Assembly: GCA_039720395.1 (NCBI GenBank)
Contig: CM077823.1
Coordinates: forward strand, 5,198,909 to 5,262,908
Reading direction: 5' to 3'
DNA length: 64,000 nucleotides
Source: Liquidambar formosana
Taxonomy: Eukaryota; Streptophyta; Magnoliopsida; Saxifragales; Altingiaceae
The notes beneath the pieces are model-generated. The model was not told where the DNA came from and did not search any database. It saw only the letters and a list, made by a program, of their open reading frames with translations. Position numbers and translations under genes: made by a program. Each line of letters starts with the position of its first letter. Positions within the stretch are counted from its first letter, which is position 1. Positions 22,629-33,259 of the stretch are shown here, in pieces.

Positions 22629-23450
22629 AGCCTGAGCGCCACTTTAAATAGTCCCTGCTCCCTTCTCCCAGCTCCAAGTACTAGTTCCCCCATTAGCATC
22701 CTTAATCAATTTTGACAAGTCCCCCGCAACTGCCTCTTCAGTCAAGGCAAGTATGTACATGTCGTGATCAGATAGTAGCAAGTTCCATGCTCCCTGTTCC
22801 AGGTTGTCGGCCCAGTCCACTTCTGGTATTTCTATCTTGGTTGGTTCTTTCAAAACAAGTTCCATTCTCAGCTCTTCTGTGAAGAATACTTCTAGTCCAG
22901 GTAACCTCTTCCCGCTCCTTTTATCTGTCCAGGGTTCAGGGAAACCACAATAGGGAAAGTTTTCTCCTTCTTTGACAAAATTCCCATTGAGCGTGTTCTT
23001 ATTCTGTGCGAACCCTTCTTTTCCCTCGTAACCTAACCCTTTGCGGTTCTTCTGTGCTCGAAAATCTGGGAATTCGGTGATTCCTTGGCTATTTCTCCCC
23101 ATGCCCATGCCTGGCATATATCCCATCTTCTTCATGATGTGCGCCACCATGTGACTTACTCCTTCTGCAAAGTCTGGGCAAACTTTTTCCTTCTCTGTAT
23201 CCTTCCTTTCCAGCACTTGTACCAGCTCAAATCCTCTCCATCCCAGGTTTTCTTCTCCTTCTTTGATTCCCAGAACCTGACCAGTTATCTCCCCATCTCC
23301 ATGAATCACTAGAACACCTCCTTCCCATGGTAATTTGATTTTCTGATATACCGTGGATGGAACTAGCTTCTAATGGATGGAGCCAAGTTCTCCCCAGAAG
23401 TAGATTATAATTTGCTGGTATGTCCATTACACAAAATTCGACTAGTTGAC
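22629..23450 (-). pseudogene. Protease C-terminus and G-patch spacer
   Basis: Protease sequence ending in PANYNLLLGRTWLH is followed, after a single-base insertion near 23372, by a region with a G-patch at about 23022-23147 (VAHIMKKMGY, GMGMGRNSQGI, NRKGLGYEG: regularly spaced Gly). G-patches bind RNA or helicases and are known between protease and RT in some retroelements. A TAA nonsense codon at 22644-22646 interrupts the frame before the RT leader. Confidence 0.78.
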
Positions 23451-24611
23451 TCAGTAGGTCCCACCTTGCAATTGGTTGTAAATGTTCCAAGCACACTTCT
23501 TGAGCTATTATCATATCCTCTTACCGTCATAGCAGATGGTGCGAGTCCTTCCTTGCAGATTCCCAGTCTGGTGGCTGTGCGCAAAGGACACACATTTAGT
23601 GCTGACCCATTATCTACCAGAACTACTGGGATTCTCAAATCCTTGCATTCCACGGTAACGTACAAAGGCTTTGCATGCTTTGTACCTTCAGTTGGGAGAT
23701 CTTCTTTCGAGAAAGTTAACACAGCCCTGCTGGTAGACCCAACTCCCATGATTGACAGTACCTGTTGTGGTGTTGTTTCTACAGATACCTCATGCCTTGC
23801 TAGTGCATCCAAGAGCGTTTGTCTGTGGTTTTTGGAAGCCACTAGTAAACCCCATAGGCTGATGTTTGCTTGTGTTCTTTTCAGTTGCTTTAAGACCCTG
23901 TCTTCCTCTTCTTCTTTCCCCACATCTGCAATTTTCTGTCTCAGTTCTTCTATATCAACTTCTTGATTTACCTCTCTTCCTGGGTGGTCACCCTCCAAAA
24001 AGGGTGGTTTAAAATGTCTCCCCGTGCGTGTGAGGTGCATAGTATCTTCACTTTCAGTCTCTTCTCTGATTTCTTCCCAAAACTTTGTTCCTCGTGTCTC
24101 TTCTTCTTCATCACTGTGATCCCATGGTACACATACAGCTATTAGTGCTGATGGGTCCCAATTCTTGCTTCCTTCCTCGATCACGTTGGCATATGGTGGA
24201 GGTGCATTCTTATGATTGGGTATGGGGTTTTGATGTACATTGGGCTTTCTTTCTGGCCCAGGAGGTGGTAGCTTTCCTGAATCTATCATATCCTGGATTT
24301 CATGCCTCAAGCGGGTGCAATTATCAATCTTATGCCCAATTCGTTGATGGAATTCACAAAACTCGTTCTGCCTCCAATTGGACGGGATGGCACTCGGGAG
24401 TGCTCTTGGTTCCAATGCTTGTAGGTACCCCCGTTTCGACAGGTTAGCAAAAGCTTTAGACAAGGGAACCCCTAGATCATGGAAATACTCTCGGCTTCTT
24501 CTCAGTTGGCTGAATGGTACTGACTGCTGCTTGTGTAGCCCCACCAGTTCTAACTCCGCTATTTGGAACATTGCTGCTTGCTCCAAATACTCTTTTGGGC
24601 TTACCTTCTAT
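23405..24611 (-). pseudogene. Gag C-terminus (zinc knuckle) and aspartic protease
   Basis: A zinc-knuckle-like C-E-F-H-x4-G-H-x4-C lies at about 24317-24358, typical of Tat gag. The protease active site VDNGSALNV is near 23614; Tat proteases have this D-N-G-S form in place of D-S/T-G. An acidic linker (about residues 155-185 of this frame) lies between. Single-base insertions near 24493 and 23447 break the frame. Confidence 0.85.
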
Positions 24612-25539
24612 CTATCCCTTATGGATTGCATCTTCTATCCTTGTCCCACACTGATACAATTGTTGAAAGTCCATAACAGATGAGGTCAGCATTTTGTCGA
24701 AGTAAACGGATGTTAGATTTTTCAGCACCATGTTGACCTGGTCTATCTTAGCTGGCCTGTTGGTCAATTTTACCGCTTTTGCCCTCCATCTGCCGATAAA
24801 CTCAGAGAAGGGTTCATCAGACCTCTGTCTTGTCATCTCCAAATCTCGCAGTGTTACATCCAGCATAGTATTGTAGTTGTACTTATTTGTGAATTCTTGG
24901 GCTAAAGCCTCCCAAGATCCAATTGTCTTCTCTTCCAACCCATAATACCATTTTGATGCATCCCCTGACAACGACAAAGAGAAAGCATGCAAGATCTGAT
25001 CTGAATTTAGTCCCCTCATTCGTGTAATGCTCATGTACTGGCGGAGGTGCTGCTTCGGATCGCCAGTCCCGATCAAATTTCTCATAATCTGGCATTTTGA
25101 ATTTAGAGGGTAATTGGGCTTTAGCTATGGACTCAGCATTGGGCATGGAGAACATATAATCATCCATTCCTTGGGATTTGCGCCATGCAGCCTTCATCTG
25201 GCCCATTTGCTCTCTCATTTCTTGATTCTCAGCCTCTAGTTTGTCCACCCGAGGGTCTTCTACTTTGCTCTTTCCTTTGGCGTTTTTCTTGAGTGTGTAA
25301 TCAGCATAGTCTTCATCATCCCATGCATTCTCATTTTCATCCGTCTTTCGGGCGCTACCTTTTTCTCCAGTTTTCTCTTCCTCACCTTCAGAATACTTTT
25401 GCTCTTTCTCTTCTTTGGGCTTACTTTCCCCCGTCTCCAGATTATCCATCCTTTGTACCAATGCAGCGACCATTTTTTTTACCTCAGCTTTTTCTTGTTG
25501 CATCAGAGCCATAAGATCGGCTAGGGTTGGTTCTGCCAT
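24612..25539 (-). pseudogene. Gag (capsid region)
   Basis: I place the start at the Met at 25539 (MAEPTLADLMALMQQ); an upstream in-frame Met at 25626 is possible. The N-terminal half is charged and coiled-coil-like (KEEKEQ, DPRVDKLEAENQ). The capsid core follows: MPDYEKFD, W..L..EFTNKYNYN, then a retrotransposon-gag signature EPFSEFIGRWR. A one-base insertion near 25070 and a TAG nonsense codon at 24612 disrupt it. It would form the virus-like particle. Confidence 0.9.
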
Positions 25540-25626
25540 CTGTTCTATTCTTCTCAATCGATTGGATGTAGGTGAACGAGTCCAAACACGACTTGAATGC
25601 TCAATTTTTACTGAAATTTTGGCCAA

Positions 25627-26398
25627 AGCAAATGTTTAAGTTCACATCCTTTTACCAAGTGAGAAACTCATTCTAGTGTGACTTTACCCAATTCCCTTTT
25701 TATCATACTTTGGGCCTCATCATTTTTACTAAATCTTTTGAATGCCCCAAAGTTTGATAAATGTACAAAATTGGTCATTTCTTTAAGCATAAGCCCATTT
25801 ACAATTCTCTCACCTCATCAGCATCTTTTTGGGCCCAAGTCCAAATTTCTTTTTTCTCTTTTTGGACCCAATTTACAAAGCTGCTCATCATCTCTCACAT
25901 ACTGGGCTTTAGGCTTAAAGAATAATCAATTTGGCCTTTAATTTGTTTGGATTTGTTTGCTCCTTGGATCTGATTTAGTCCTAACATTCACTAGGTCCAC
26001 ATAATTTGTTATCTTTTTCAAGTTAAGTCCAATAGCGTTTGGGTGACCAAACTTCCGGGCCCAGACCTCATGGATTGCTATCTTACCCAGCTATTCAAAA
26101 GCTCTTGGCCTCTGGCCGATGCTAACGCTATGATTGACAGCCTAAGCATCGGTTTGTCAAAGAAAACAGCAACAGCATGCTGATAACCCAAGGCTCGAGG
26201 GATTAATTAATCCCCTTCCTTCAATGATAGCGTATGGCTTTATGATAGCGTGTCGGCCCTCCTGACAATACATTAACTCTCGCATCCTCTTCCCCTGAGT
26301 TTCTTCATAAACAGAGATTAAGCATTAGAAATCTCACAATTATTTGAAAACTTAAACTCCTACCTCTCTCATTTTTCTCAATTTCCACCCCAGACTCA
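25627..26398. other. 5' untranslated region, first part
   Basis: Between the antisense coiled-coil gene and gag. No recognisable coding domain on either strand and no TGCGTACGCA copy seen. Confidence 0.4.
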
Positions 26399-26957
26399 AT
26401 GACTTCTTCTTCTTCCTCTCACACCCGTCCTGACTTAAATGCTGCGCCAGATGCGCAGCCAGACATTTGGCATCCATTGTTCATAACTTATGACCAGCCC
26501 ATCACAGTTAATGATACTGTGGTACACAATCATACAAACGCTATAGCTGTAGCCGCAGGGCTCCTTACTCCTCGTGACGAAAGGATATTAAATGCAAGGT
26601 CCGATATGGACCTAATGAGGGATGCTATGGCCCTCAGTGCTCGGGCCACTACAGTCACTTCTAGTATGGCTCGGCGTCTGCATACTAGGAGTGGGGAAGT
26701 CCAAAGGCTAAACAATCAAGCTCTCAGTCTTCAACGAAAAGTCCAACGGTCCAGTCGGACAATAAGGACCCTGAAAGAGGAGAAGCAGAGCTCTGAAGGA
26801 GATGGTGGATGCCTATGCCAGGGGGGTTACACCTAGAGTTGTAGCTCTAGAAGGGCTAGAGGATCAAGTTCAGGAGCAACTGGGAAAGCTCCAGAACGAA
26901 GTTCAAATTCACTCTTCTGGTCCTTCCAGCCCTCCCCAGGATGTTGCTATGGAGTAG
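26399..26957 (+). pseudogene. Antisense coiled-coil gene in the 5' region, frameshifted
   Basis: Reads from ATG at 26399 with a Ser-rich start and a motif W-H-P-L-F. A long helical part follows (residues about 60-125: MDLMRDAMALSARATT, then LNNQALSLQRKVQ) with heptad spacing. An extra base near 26789 shifts the frame; after it the sequence continues sensibly (KEMVDAYARG, LEGLEDQVQEQLGKLQNEV) to TAG at 26955-26957. The joined product would be about 185 residues. I do not recognise a family. The C-terminal part looks coiled-coil and could oligomerise. It lies opposite the element's leader RNA. Confidence 0.6.
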
Positions 26958-27974
26958 TACCTTTTCTCTCTCTCCTTTTTTTTTTTTTTTTTTAATGAAC
27001 ACACCCCTTTTTTTTTTCCTCTCAGAGTATAGAAGAAGAGTAAACGAACATAAAAGGATATTATATTTCATAAACTAAAACCAGATTACATATTCTGCAC
27101 TACTGGCTACCATAAGCCAAAATACAAAATACATCTTTAACTCTCAAAATGATACATAAAAATGAGTAGGAGCGCGATGAGCGCCAGAAATGGAATAATC
27201 CTTCGGAATGGAATCTTTACACATGCGCAATAGAAGGCCATCTGGAGTGAGAGTATGGTGAACAGAACAGTGAAGATGAAGAAATCCCAAGAAAACATGG
27301 TGAGAGAGGAGGCTCTGATAGGGGAACAATGATGAGTGTTTATAAGAAGAAATCTCAGGGGCTAAAAATGGCAAACCCCCCTTATCGATTTGCAGGTAGT
27401 GGCCACTTATAGAAGGGACATCAGCTTTCCAGTGGTCACGTGGAGGGGACCCCTAATGACTACAAGCATTGAACCTTTGAGGAATAATGATTCCTCCTCT
27501 AAATAGCAAAATCCCACTTCCTCTCCCATATTGGGCACAACCTGAAATAGTAAATAATTAATGTGGACCACGCCCCGTACCCGTGATAAACATCTAATCA
27601 TGGATGCAATTATGACACACAAAATGACATGCATTTATGCAGGGTTATGCAAAAGTAGGAATTTTCCATGTGTGGCTGGTCAGCAGGGTATTTCTCCTTC
27701 AAGGGTTACCCAGGCTAGGATGCTCAATGAGCAATCCGTTAACGTACTCACAAGCTTATTACAGGCTAGTGGCATAGACCGTGGGTTGATGATGCTAACT
27801 CCCAGTAACCATAGGCGCGAATGGGGCCCGGTACTTTTCGTCAGACTGTCATCGAGGGTATAAAGGTAATTGTGCCCGTGTGTGCAATTATTTAGCTCTA
27901 CTCAATTAAATATTCCGATTTAATTAAAGCCAACAATCATTCACATGGAGTCTAGCTCTTTGGCAAAGTTTAGC
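26958..27974. other. 5' untranslated region, second part
   Basis: Poly(T) tract at about 26978-26994. No convincing gene on either strand; short open frames have no recognisable features. Confidence 0.4.
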
Positions 27975-27992
27975 TCCCCAGTGGAGTCGCCA
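27975..27992 (-). other. Primer-binding site, tRNA-Arg type
   Basis: Sense strand reads TGGCGACTCCACTGGGGA one base after the 5' LTR end. This is the primer-site form I know from Ogre/Tat elements, complementary to the 3' end of a tRNA-Arg including CCA. The tRNA assignment is from memory of the lineage. Confidence 0.8.
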
Positions 27993-28518
27993 CTGTAAGC
28001 GCCGCGGGCTGATGCGGCCCTTAGGACGTATAATGCTATTGCGAAGCACTAGCGTATCGGGAGTCGCCACCCAAGTCAGCCTTGGGAACTAATCATACTA
28101 TTCTGGGTAATTCAATCTCAAATTCGACGTATTCGGGCCAGAGATCCAGAGTTCGGAGCTAAGGTACAATGTTGGGAAGGTGTTAAGCACCCAACAATGC
28201 CCGATAAAACCGGCCTCCGTAAACGATTGTTGGCTATATTTAACCCGGAATATTTAATTGAATTTCATCCATAAGCACACAATATATAAAATGTCATGCC
28301 AATCATATGAAAAATGATGTGAGTAAAGTGAGAAAGAGGCTATAATACATAGCAAAACAGGATATATAGGAAATTAGATATACAGGTTACCATTTGATGA
28401 AATAATATATACAAGTTAACATTTAATGAACTAGCCAAAACCAGGGCAAATCATCATAAATATTTAATATTAAAAAGAGACATGATAATGACTGAAGGTA
28501 ATGAAAGAGTGGTGACAG

Positions 28519-28621
28519 GTGCGTACGCAGCAGGAAATAATGAGTACGCATAGTGCGTACGCAATAACAACAAATGCGCACGCACATAAATGCGTACGCA
28601 ACATATCATAATGCGTACGCA
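28519..28621. promoter_or_regulatory. Palindrome cluster, right LTR, U5 side
   Basis: Four exact TGCGTACGCA copies and near copies TGCGCACGCA and GAGTACGCAT. One site that is TGCGTGCACA in the left LTR is exact here. Confidence 0.7.
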
Positions 28622-29221
28622 TGAGTGCACTGTGTTCTTTCCTCTACCCTTGGCACGAGCTGAAATTGCCCACGTCAGTTTTCATTTTGTTAGGGACCAA
28701 CTTCTTTCTAGCTTATCTCAGTCATTTCTTAACCATATTCAATGATTCAAAACCCAGATTACAGTTCCCATAGTATACTACAAGCACACGTAACTCATTT
28801 ACACAGATATTTACAGAATCATGGTCATATTTGAGTTCAAAGTCTGGGATTTCCGACCCGGCGACTATCCGGTCCGTACAAAGTAACAAAGTAATTAATG
28901 ATACCTATCTAATAATTAATCCTCGATGCATTCTTTAGTGTTGAAAGCAAGAATAATAAACATTAGAATGAGAATAACTTACCCTCAGGTTTGAGTGCCT
29001 CTGATATCGATGCAACAATTCCCACCTTATCGCCTTAGATTGCAGCTGTAAATTCCCTCGGTTTCTTTCTGGTTTTCTAGTGCTTGGGTATTTGTTTGAT
29101 GGATGATTTCATTTCTTTTTCTCCCTAAGTTTCTGACTGGTCTTTCTCACTGATTTCTCAATATTTCCATGTTATTCACTTGAATGATTTTTTTCCCCCC
29201 CTTCTCTATTCAGCAGAGTCT

Positions 29222-29230
29222 TTATTTATA
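29222..29230 (-). promoter_or_regulatory. TATA box of the 5' LTR
   Basis: TATAAATAA in sense. Genomic RNA would start shortly downstream (lower coordinates), leaving U3 of about 420 bp and R-U5 of about 1.2 kb. Confidence 0.55.
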
Positions 29231-29429
29231 GACTGCGGTAAGTCAGTTCTCCTCACTAAAAACCAAAAGCATACCTGTGCGACCCAGGAAATCAGCAATC
29301 GGCTGGTTCCCTTGTTTTGTTCCCCATACATTTCAAATTCAAGTGGTCGCCGAAATCTTTTCTCTCTACCCCATACTGATCAGACTTGGGTGAAAACATT
29401 GGTGCTGGAATAAGGGGAAGTGACAGGTT

Positions 29430-29492
29430 TGCGTACGCATATGTGACTATTGCGTACGCATGATGCGTACGCATACATAATATATCCGTACG
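29430..29492. promoter_or_regulatory. Palindrome cluster, right LTR, U3 side
   Basis: Three exact TGCGTACGCA copies plus CCGTACGTAA, conserved with the left LTR and about 200 bp upstream of the TATA box. Confidence 0.7.
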
Positions 29493-29647
29493 TAAGAGGT
29501 AAACACACAGGCTTTCAAGCTGCAATCTAAGCGTTTCGTTGGGAATTGCTTTGTCAATTTCTCGGGACACACAATAAACCTCATCATCGGGATTCCAACT
29601 CGGGTGATCTCACATCTGATTGGGCGGTACAAAATGGGGTGTCTATA

Positions 29648-29652
29648 GGCTC
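29648..29652. repeat. Target-site duplication GGCTC (right)
   Basis: Pairs with 11467-11471. Confidence 0.9.
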
Positions 29653-32337
29653 GTAATGGTTCGGGTTGGCTAAAAGATCCTTTCTTGGTTTGCTCAAATT
29701 GACTCATAAAACCCAATCAATTTTCTCTCATTTAACTTCAATTGGGCTTTATTTATGTCCTAAACATGTTTAGAAAGATCGAATTTTGATCGGGAAAGCA
29801 TTTGGTTCGACCTTGTGTACAAACCCAGCTTAGCGACGGTGAGGCCCCATGGTTAACCACCTTTGTAAAACCTAACCATGCACCCATGGTTGAGGATTTT
29901 TGTCCTAAAATGCTTAAAAATGTGTTCCCCTTCGAAACACGGTCGTTTTGGCTTTTGTTTCGTCAAAATCGGACTTAATTTGAAGATTTTAGGACTTCTG
30001 AAGCAAGAAGGAGTCAAAACAGAAGCGGAAAGGGAAAGCCCTCGGGTAACCGTCCGGGGCTGGACGGTCAGCCGTCCAAGCCTAGACGGCTAACCATCCG
30101 GGGCAAGTTGGTCACCCGAGGACTCCGTCCTCAACTCGAACTCTGACTCTTCTTTCCCTCTTTTGACAATTTCCTCCGCCAAAACAACTTGTTTGCTCTT
30201 AGGAGTGTGTAAGTTTGAGTTGTTTGAGCACCAAGAGAGTCTCTAATAGCCCTAGGATCATTGTTTAATGAATTAATCTTAGCCATTGGTTTAGAGGGTC
30301 AGTTCTCTATATAAAGGACATGGTATTTAGCACATAGGGAGAGGTTAATGGCACTTTACACTTAGAGAAAGAGGGAGCTACGAGTTTGGAGAGCTAGAAG
30401 GACATCAAGAAGAGGCTCTTCAACCCCAAGCAAGCAAGGAAACAAGAGTTTTGAAGACAAGGAAGAGTCTACAAGAGGTAAGCATGTCTCTTTAATGCTG
30501 AACATGAATTATCTGCTTCTCCTTCTTCTCTTTCTTCTTCTTCTTCTAGGATAGCTATGGTGCATGAAATTGCTCTTCTTATGGATTGAATTCAATGCTT
30601 GTGTGATGTTATATGAATGATTTTGAGATGGTTTATGGCTTTATATGCTTGATAATCCCTGGTTTACTAAGGATTTGAAAGTATTACTCTTTCTATCTCC
30701 TTAAATCATGCATAGTTCACATGTTTAGGTTGCTGTGATAATTATCATGAGTTGATGCTCCTGTTAGTTAATATATGTGATATGAATGATATTCATGATA
30801 ATTTGAGCATATCTTAGAGTCGTTTCATAGGTTTTAATGCATGATTGTGAAATTAGGGTTTCGATAACCCTGAATTCACACAAGTTTCATACAGCATGCT
30901 TAGCTTAGTTTTTTGAGTTTTTTCTCATCATAGTCATTCTATATATGCTGCATGTAGTTGAATCATGCTAGGTTTGCATTCATATAGTAGTTTTTATAGG
31001 GTTTTTGGAGACATTATCCTTTTCTAAGGATAATTATCCTTTTCGTTAAGTAGGGTTTCGCATGAGAGCCTTCTGTGATGTGTTTAAGCATGAAATCACT
31101 TCTATTGTGTTCTAGTATATATATTTTACGTAGGATATGTTGATTGCACCTCCCCATAACGACTTTTTTACGTGAAATTATCCTAGGATAGTTTTGCTTA
31201 AGAAAGCTCGCCGTAGGGAGGCCTATTTTCATATTTTACATAAAATATCATCTTTTTGGTTTGAATGTGCTTTGTTATTATGTTTATTGATACTATTGGA
31301 GTCTCTTATGCTTGTTAGTGTGTCTTTGGTAGGTTTTTATGCATTTTAGTCTAGTCATTGCATATAGGATTGAGTTTGGGTCTTTAGTTATTCATTATTC
31401 TTGTTATTTGCATAATAAATGGATGATTTTAGGCTTTGTCATGGTTCTGTCCAGATTAGTATATTGCTTTCTTTGCATGATTTTGTGCACTTGTAAGGGT
31501 GCAAACAGGTACAATGCTTGTCCTATTGCAAATAGGGCTGCTATGGTCTGAAATGGCTAATGCTTGGAGCTTTTGCGCTCAGGTAAGTAGGGTTTGAAGG
31601 TGCCCCAATTCACCTTTCTTTTTCTTTCTTTTCTCTTCTCCCTCCTAGGGTTACTTCTTAATACAAACATATGGTGTTTATCAAAGGTTTCCTTTAAAAA
31701 TAAAATTCTGGTTTTCTATCAAAGTTTTCCTCTTGTGGAAGTTTCTAATTTTGAACTAATCAATACATTTTCAAATAAGGAAACCTAAGGTATTTACCAT
31801 AGGTTTGTATTAGGTTGTAACCCTATTCTTTTCGAACTACGTGGACTTTGATCCATGTATTTCGCTGCATGGTACGTAGGCGCTCTTCGTGAGGCTCAAG
31901 TCCGTTCTAGGATCCAAGTATCCTAGGCTTTTCTTTTCTTTTCTTTTTTCTGTTTTTTTTTATTTGATTGATTGTGCATGGATGTTTGGATGGAATATAT
32001 GATATGCATGTTGCCTTGTGATGATATATGATGATATTTGAGTGGAAAAGATATTAAGTTAGCCCAATTAAATTCAACTCGGGCGATGTGGGTGCCTATG
32101 GGCTTTTGCCCAGAACCTTCCCACATCGTAACTTAGCCCCCGAATCCAATTTTTTGGTTTCAAAGACTTTGCTTTTCCTTTAATGGAGTCATGTGGCTTT
32201 GAAAATAAAACATTTTTGTGGTTTTCCTCTTTTCCCTAAAAAATGAGGTGGCGACTCCTTTTTGTTTGTTGTCTTTCACGCCTATTCTTTTTTGCCAAAC
32301 CCCTTGTGGGCGCCGCGCTTTTTTTCGTGGGTTCACA
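29653..32337 (+). mobile_element. Family A solo LTR, right part
   Basis: Continues the LTR begun at 11154 and ends ...GTGGGTTCACA at 32337. A TATATAAAGG box lies at about 30308-30317. Near its end it has GAGGTGGCGACTCC, the primer-site-like block also present in U5 of the Tat element. There is no internal domain, so it is a solo LTR formed by LTR-LTR recombination. Confidence 0.85.
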
Positions 32338-32342
32338 CCTAT
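32338..32342. repeat. Target-site duplication CCTAT (right)
   Basis: Pairs with 11149-11153. Confidence 0.85.
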
Positions 32343-32911
32343 ATATAGACAAAGAGAGATGGAGTTACCCATTTCATATTCAATACCATCTCCACCCAAA
32401 AATAAAATCAAATCAAATCAAATTCAAAGAGAAATATAACTTACTTACAGGCACGTGAGGCCACTGCTTCTTGACCGAGAGAGATAGAGTGTTGATGGAG
32501 ATAGAGATAACGTTCTGTTAAGGGTTGAGGGTAGGGTGAATGTTTTTTTTTTTTTTTTTAAATATTTATTTATAAGGAAAGTAATTTAATTTTAAGGGAT
32601 TCATTGAAATTATTTCCATTAAGAAAGGTCAATGTTTTTTTATTTTATTTTTATTTTTAGTTTTATTTTATAAGGAATGTAATTTGATTTTTAAATTCTA
32701 ATTTGAATTTATTATTTTAGCCAATTATATGAAGCCATATTACCCCAATAGTAGGGTCAGAGTGAAGGAGAGAGTAAAATGAATGTGAGAAGTGTGTTTA
32801 GGTGGGAAGAATGAAGAGGTATGCTACATCATCAAACTGGATTTTATATTATAATATAGATGTGATATTATTTTGTTCTCTTATTGAGTCAAACTAGTTT
32901 AGGCCCTGTTT

Positions 32912-33247
32912 AGGTTAGCTGCAGCTTTAGCTGTCAGGAATAATTAGAAGATAATTAGAAGTTGTTGAAAGCAGAAGGATATGATTAGTATTTTTGTTTT
33001 CACGCATTATGACATGGATAGCACACTCATCATTATTAAAAGTTTCATTAAAAGGTTATTTGATTCCCACACAGCTTTTCTGCCAAATTCGGGAGGACCT
33101 TGCTTCTATTAAAATCACTTTTACATTCCATAAGCATTTGTGGTTAAATTATCCAAACATACTCAAAAAGTGATTTTGGGTCATAGAAGTGACTTTAGGT
33201 TCCTAGAAAGCTCAACCTAATAGCCCCGCTTAAGAGATGTGCCACAT
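32912..33247. mobile_element. Possible Harbinger/Tourist-like MITE
   Basis: The left end GGCCCTGTTTAGGTTAGCT resembles the complement of the right end (AGCTCAACCTAATAGCCCC). TTA occurs at both flanks. The right border is uncertain by several bases. No coding capacity. 32343-32911 to its left is AT-rich with no feature I recognise. Confidence 0.4.
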
Positions 33248-33259
33248 GGCATACTTTAA

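Larger units (their letters stand above)
11472..29647 (-). mobile_element. Ty3/gypsy Tat/Ogre-type LTR retrotransposon, 18.2 kb
   Basis: Complete structure: two LTRs of about 1655 bp, 5-bp target duplication, primer site, gag-pol on the minus strand and polypurine tract. Lineage evidence: large size, a tRNA-Arg-like primer site, two RNase H regions (a degenerate first one and an archaeal-type second one) and extra genes outside gag-pol, all known hallmarks of Tat/Ogre. I counted about 16 differences between LTRs, mostly transitions, so about 1 percent divergence. Gag-pol is not translatable as written. Three genes lie antisense to gag-pol on the + strand. Non-coding parts are studded with the palindrome TGCGTACGCA. 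Confidence 0.93.
27994..29647 (-). repeat. 5' LTR of Tat/Ogre element (right copy)
   Basis: 1654 bp, TGTAAGCGCC...GTGTCTATA on the + strand; the last CA has become TA. About 99 percent identical to the left copy. Contains a TATA box (29222-29230, minus) and seven exact TGCGTACGCA. Confidence 0.93.

Noticed and set aside
23373..23966. 197-codon + strand open frame inside gag-pol
   Set aside because: It lies opposite the protease coding sequence and has no domain of its own; it is a shadow of the minus-strand gene.
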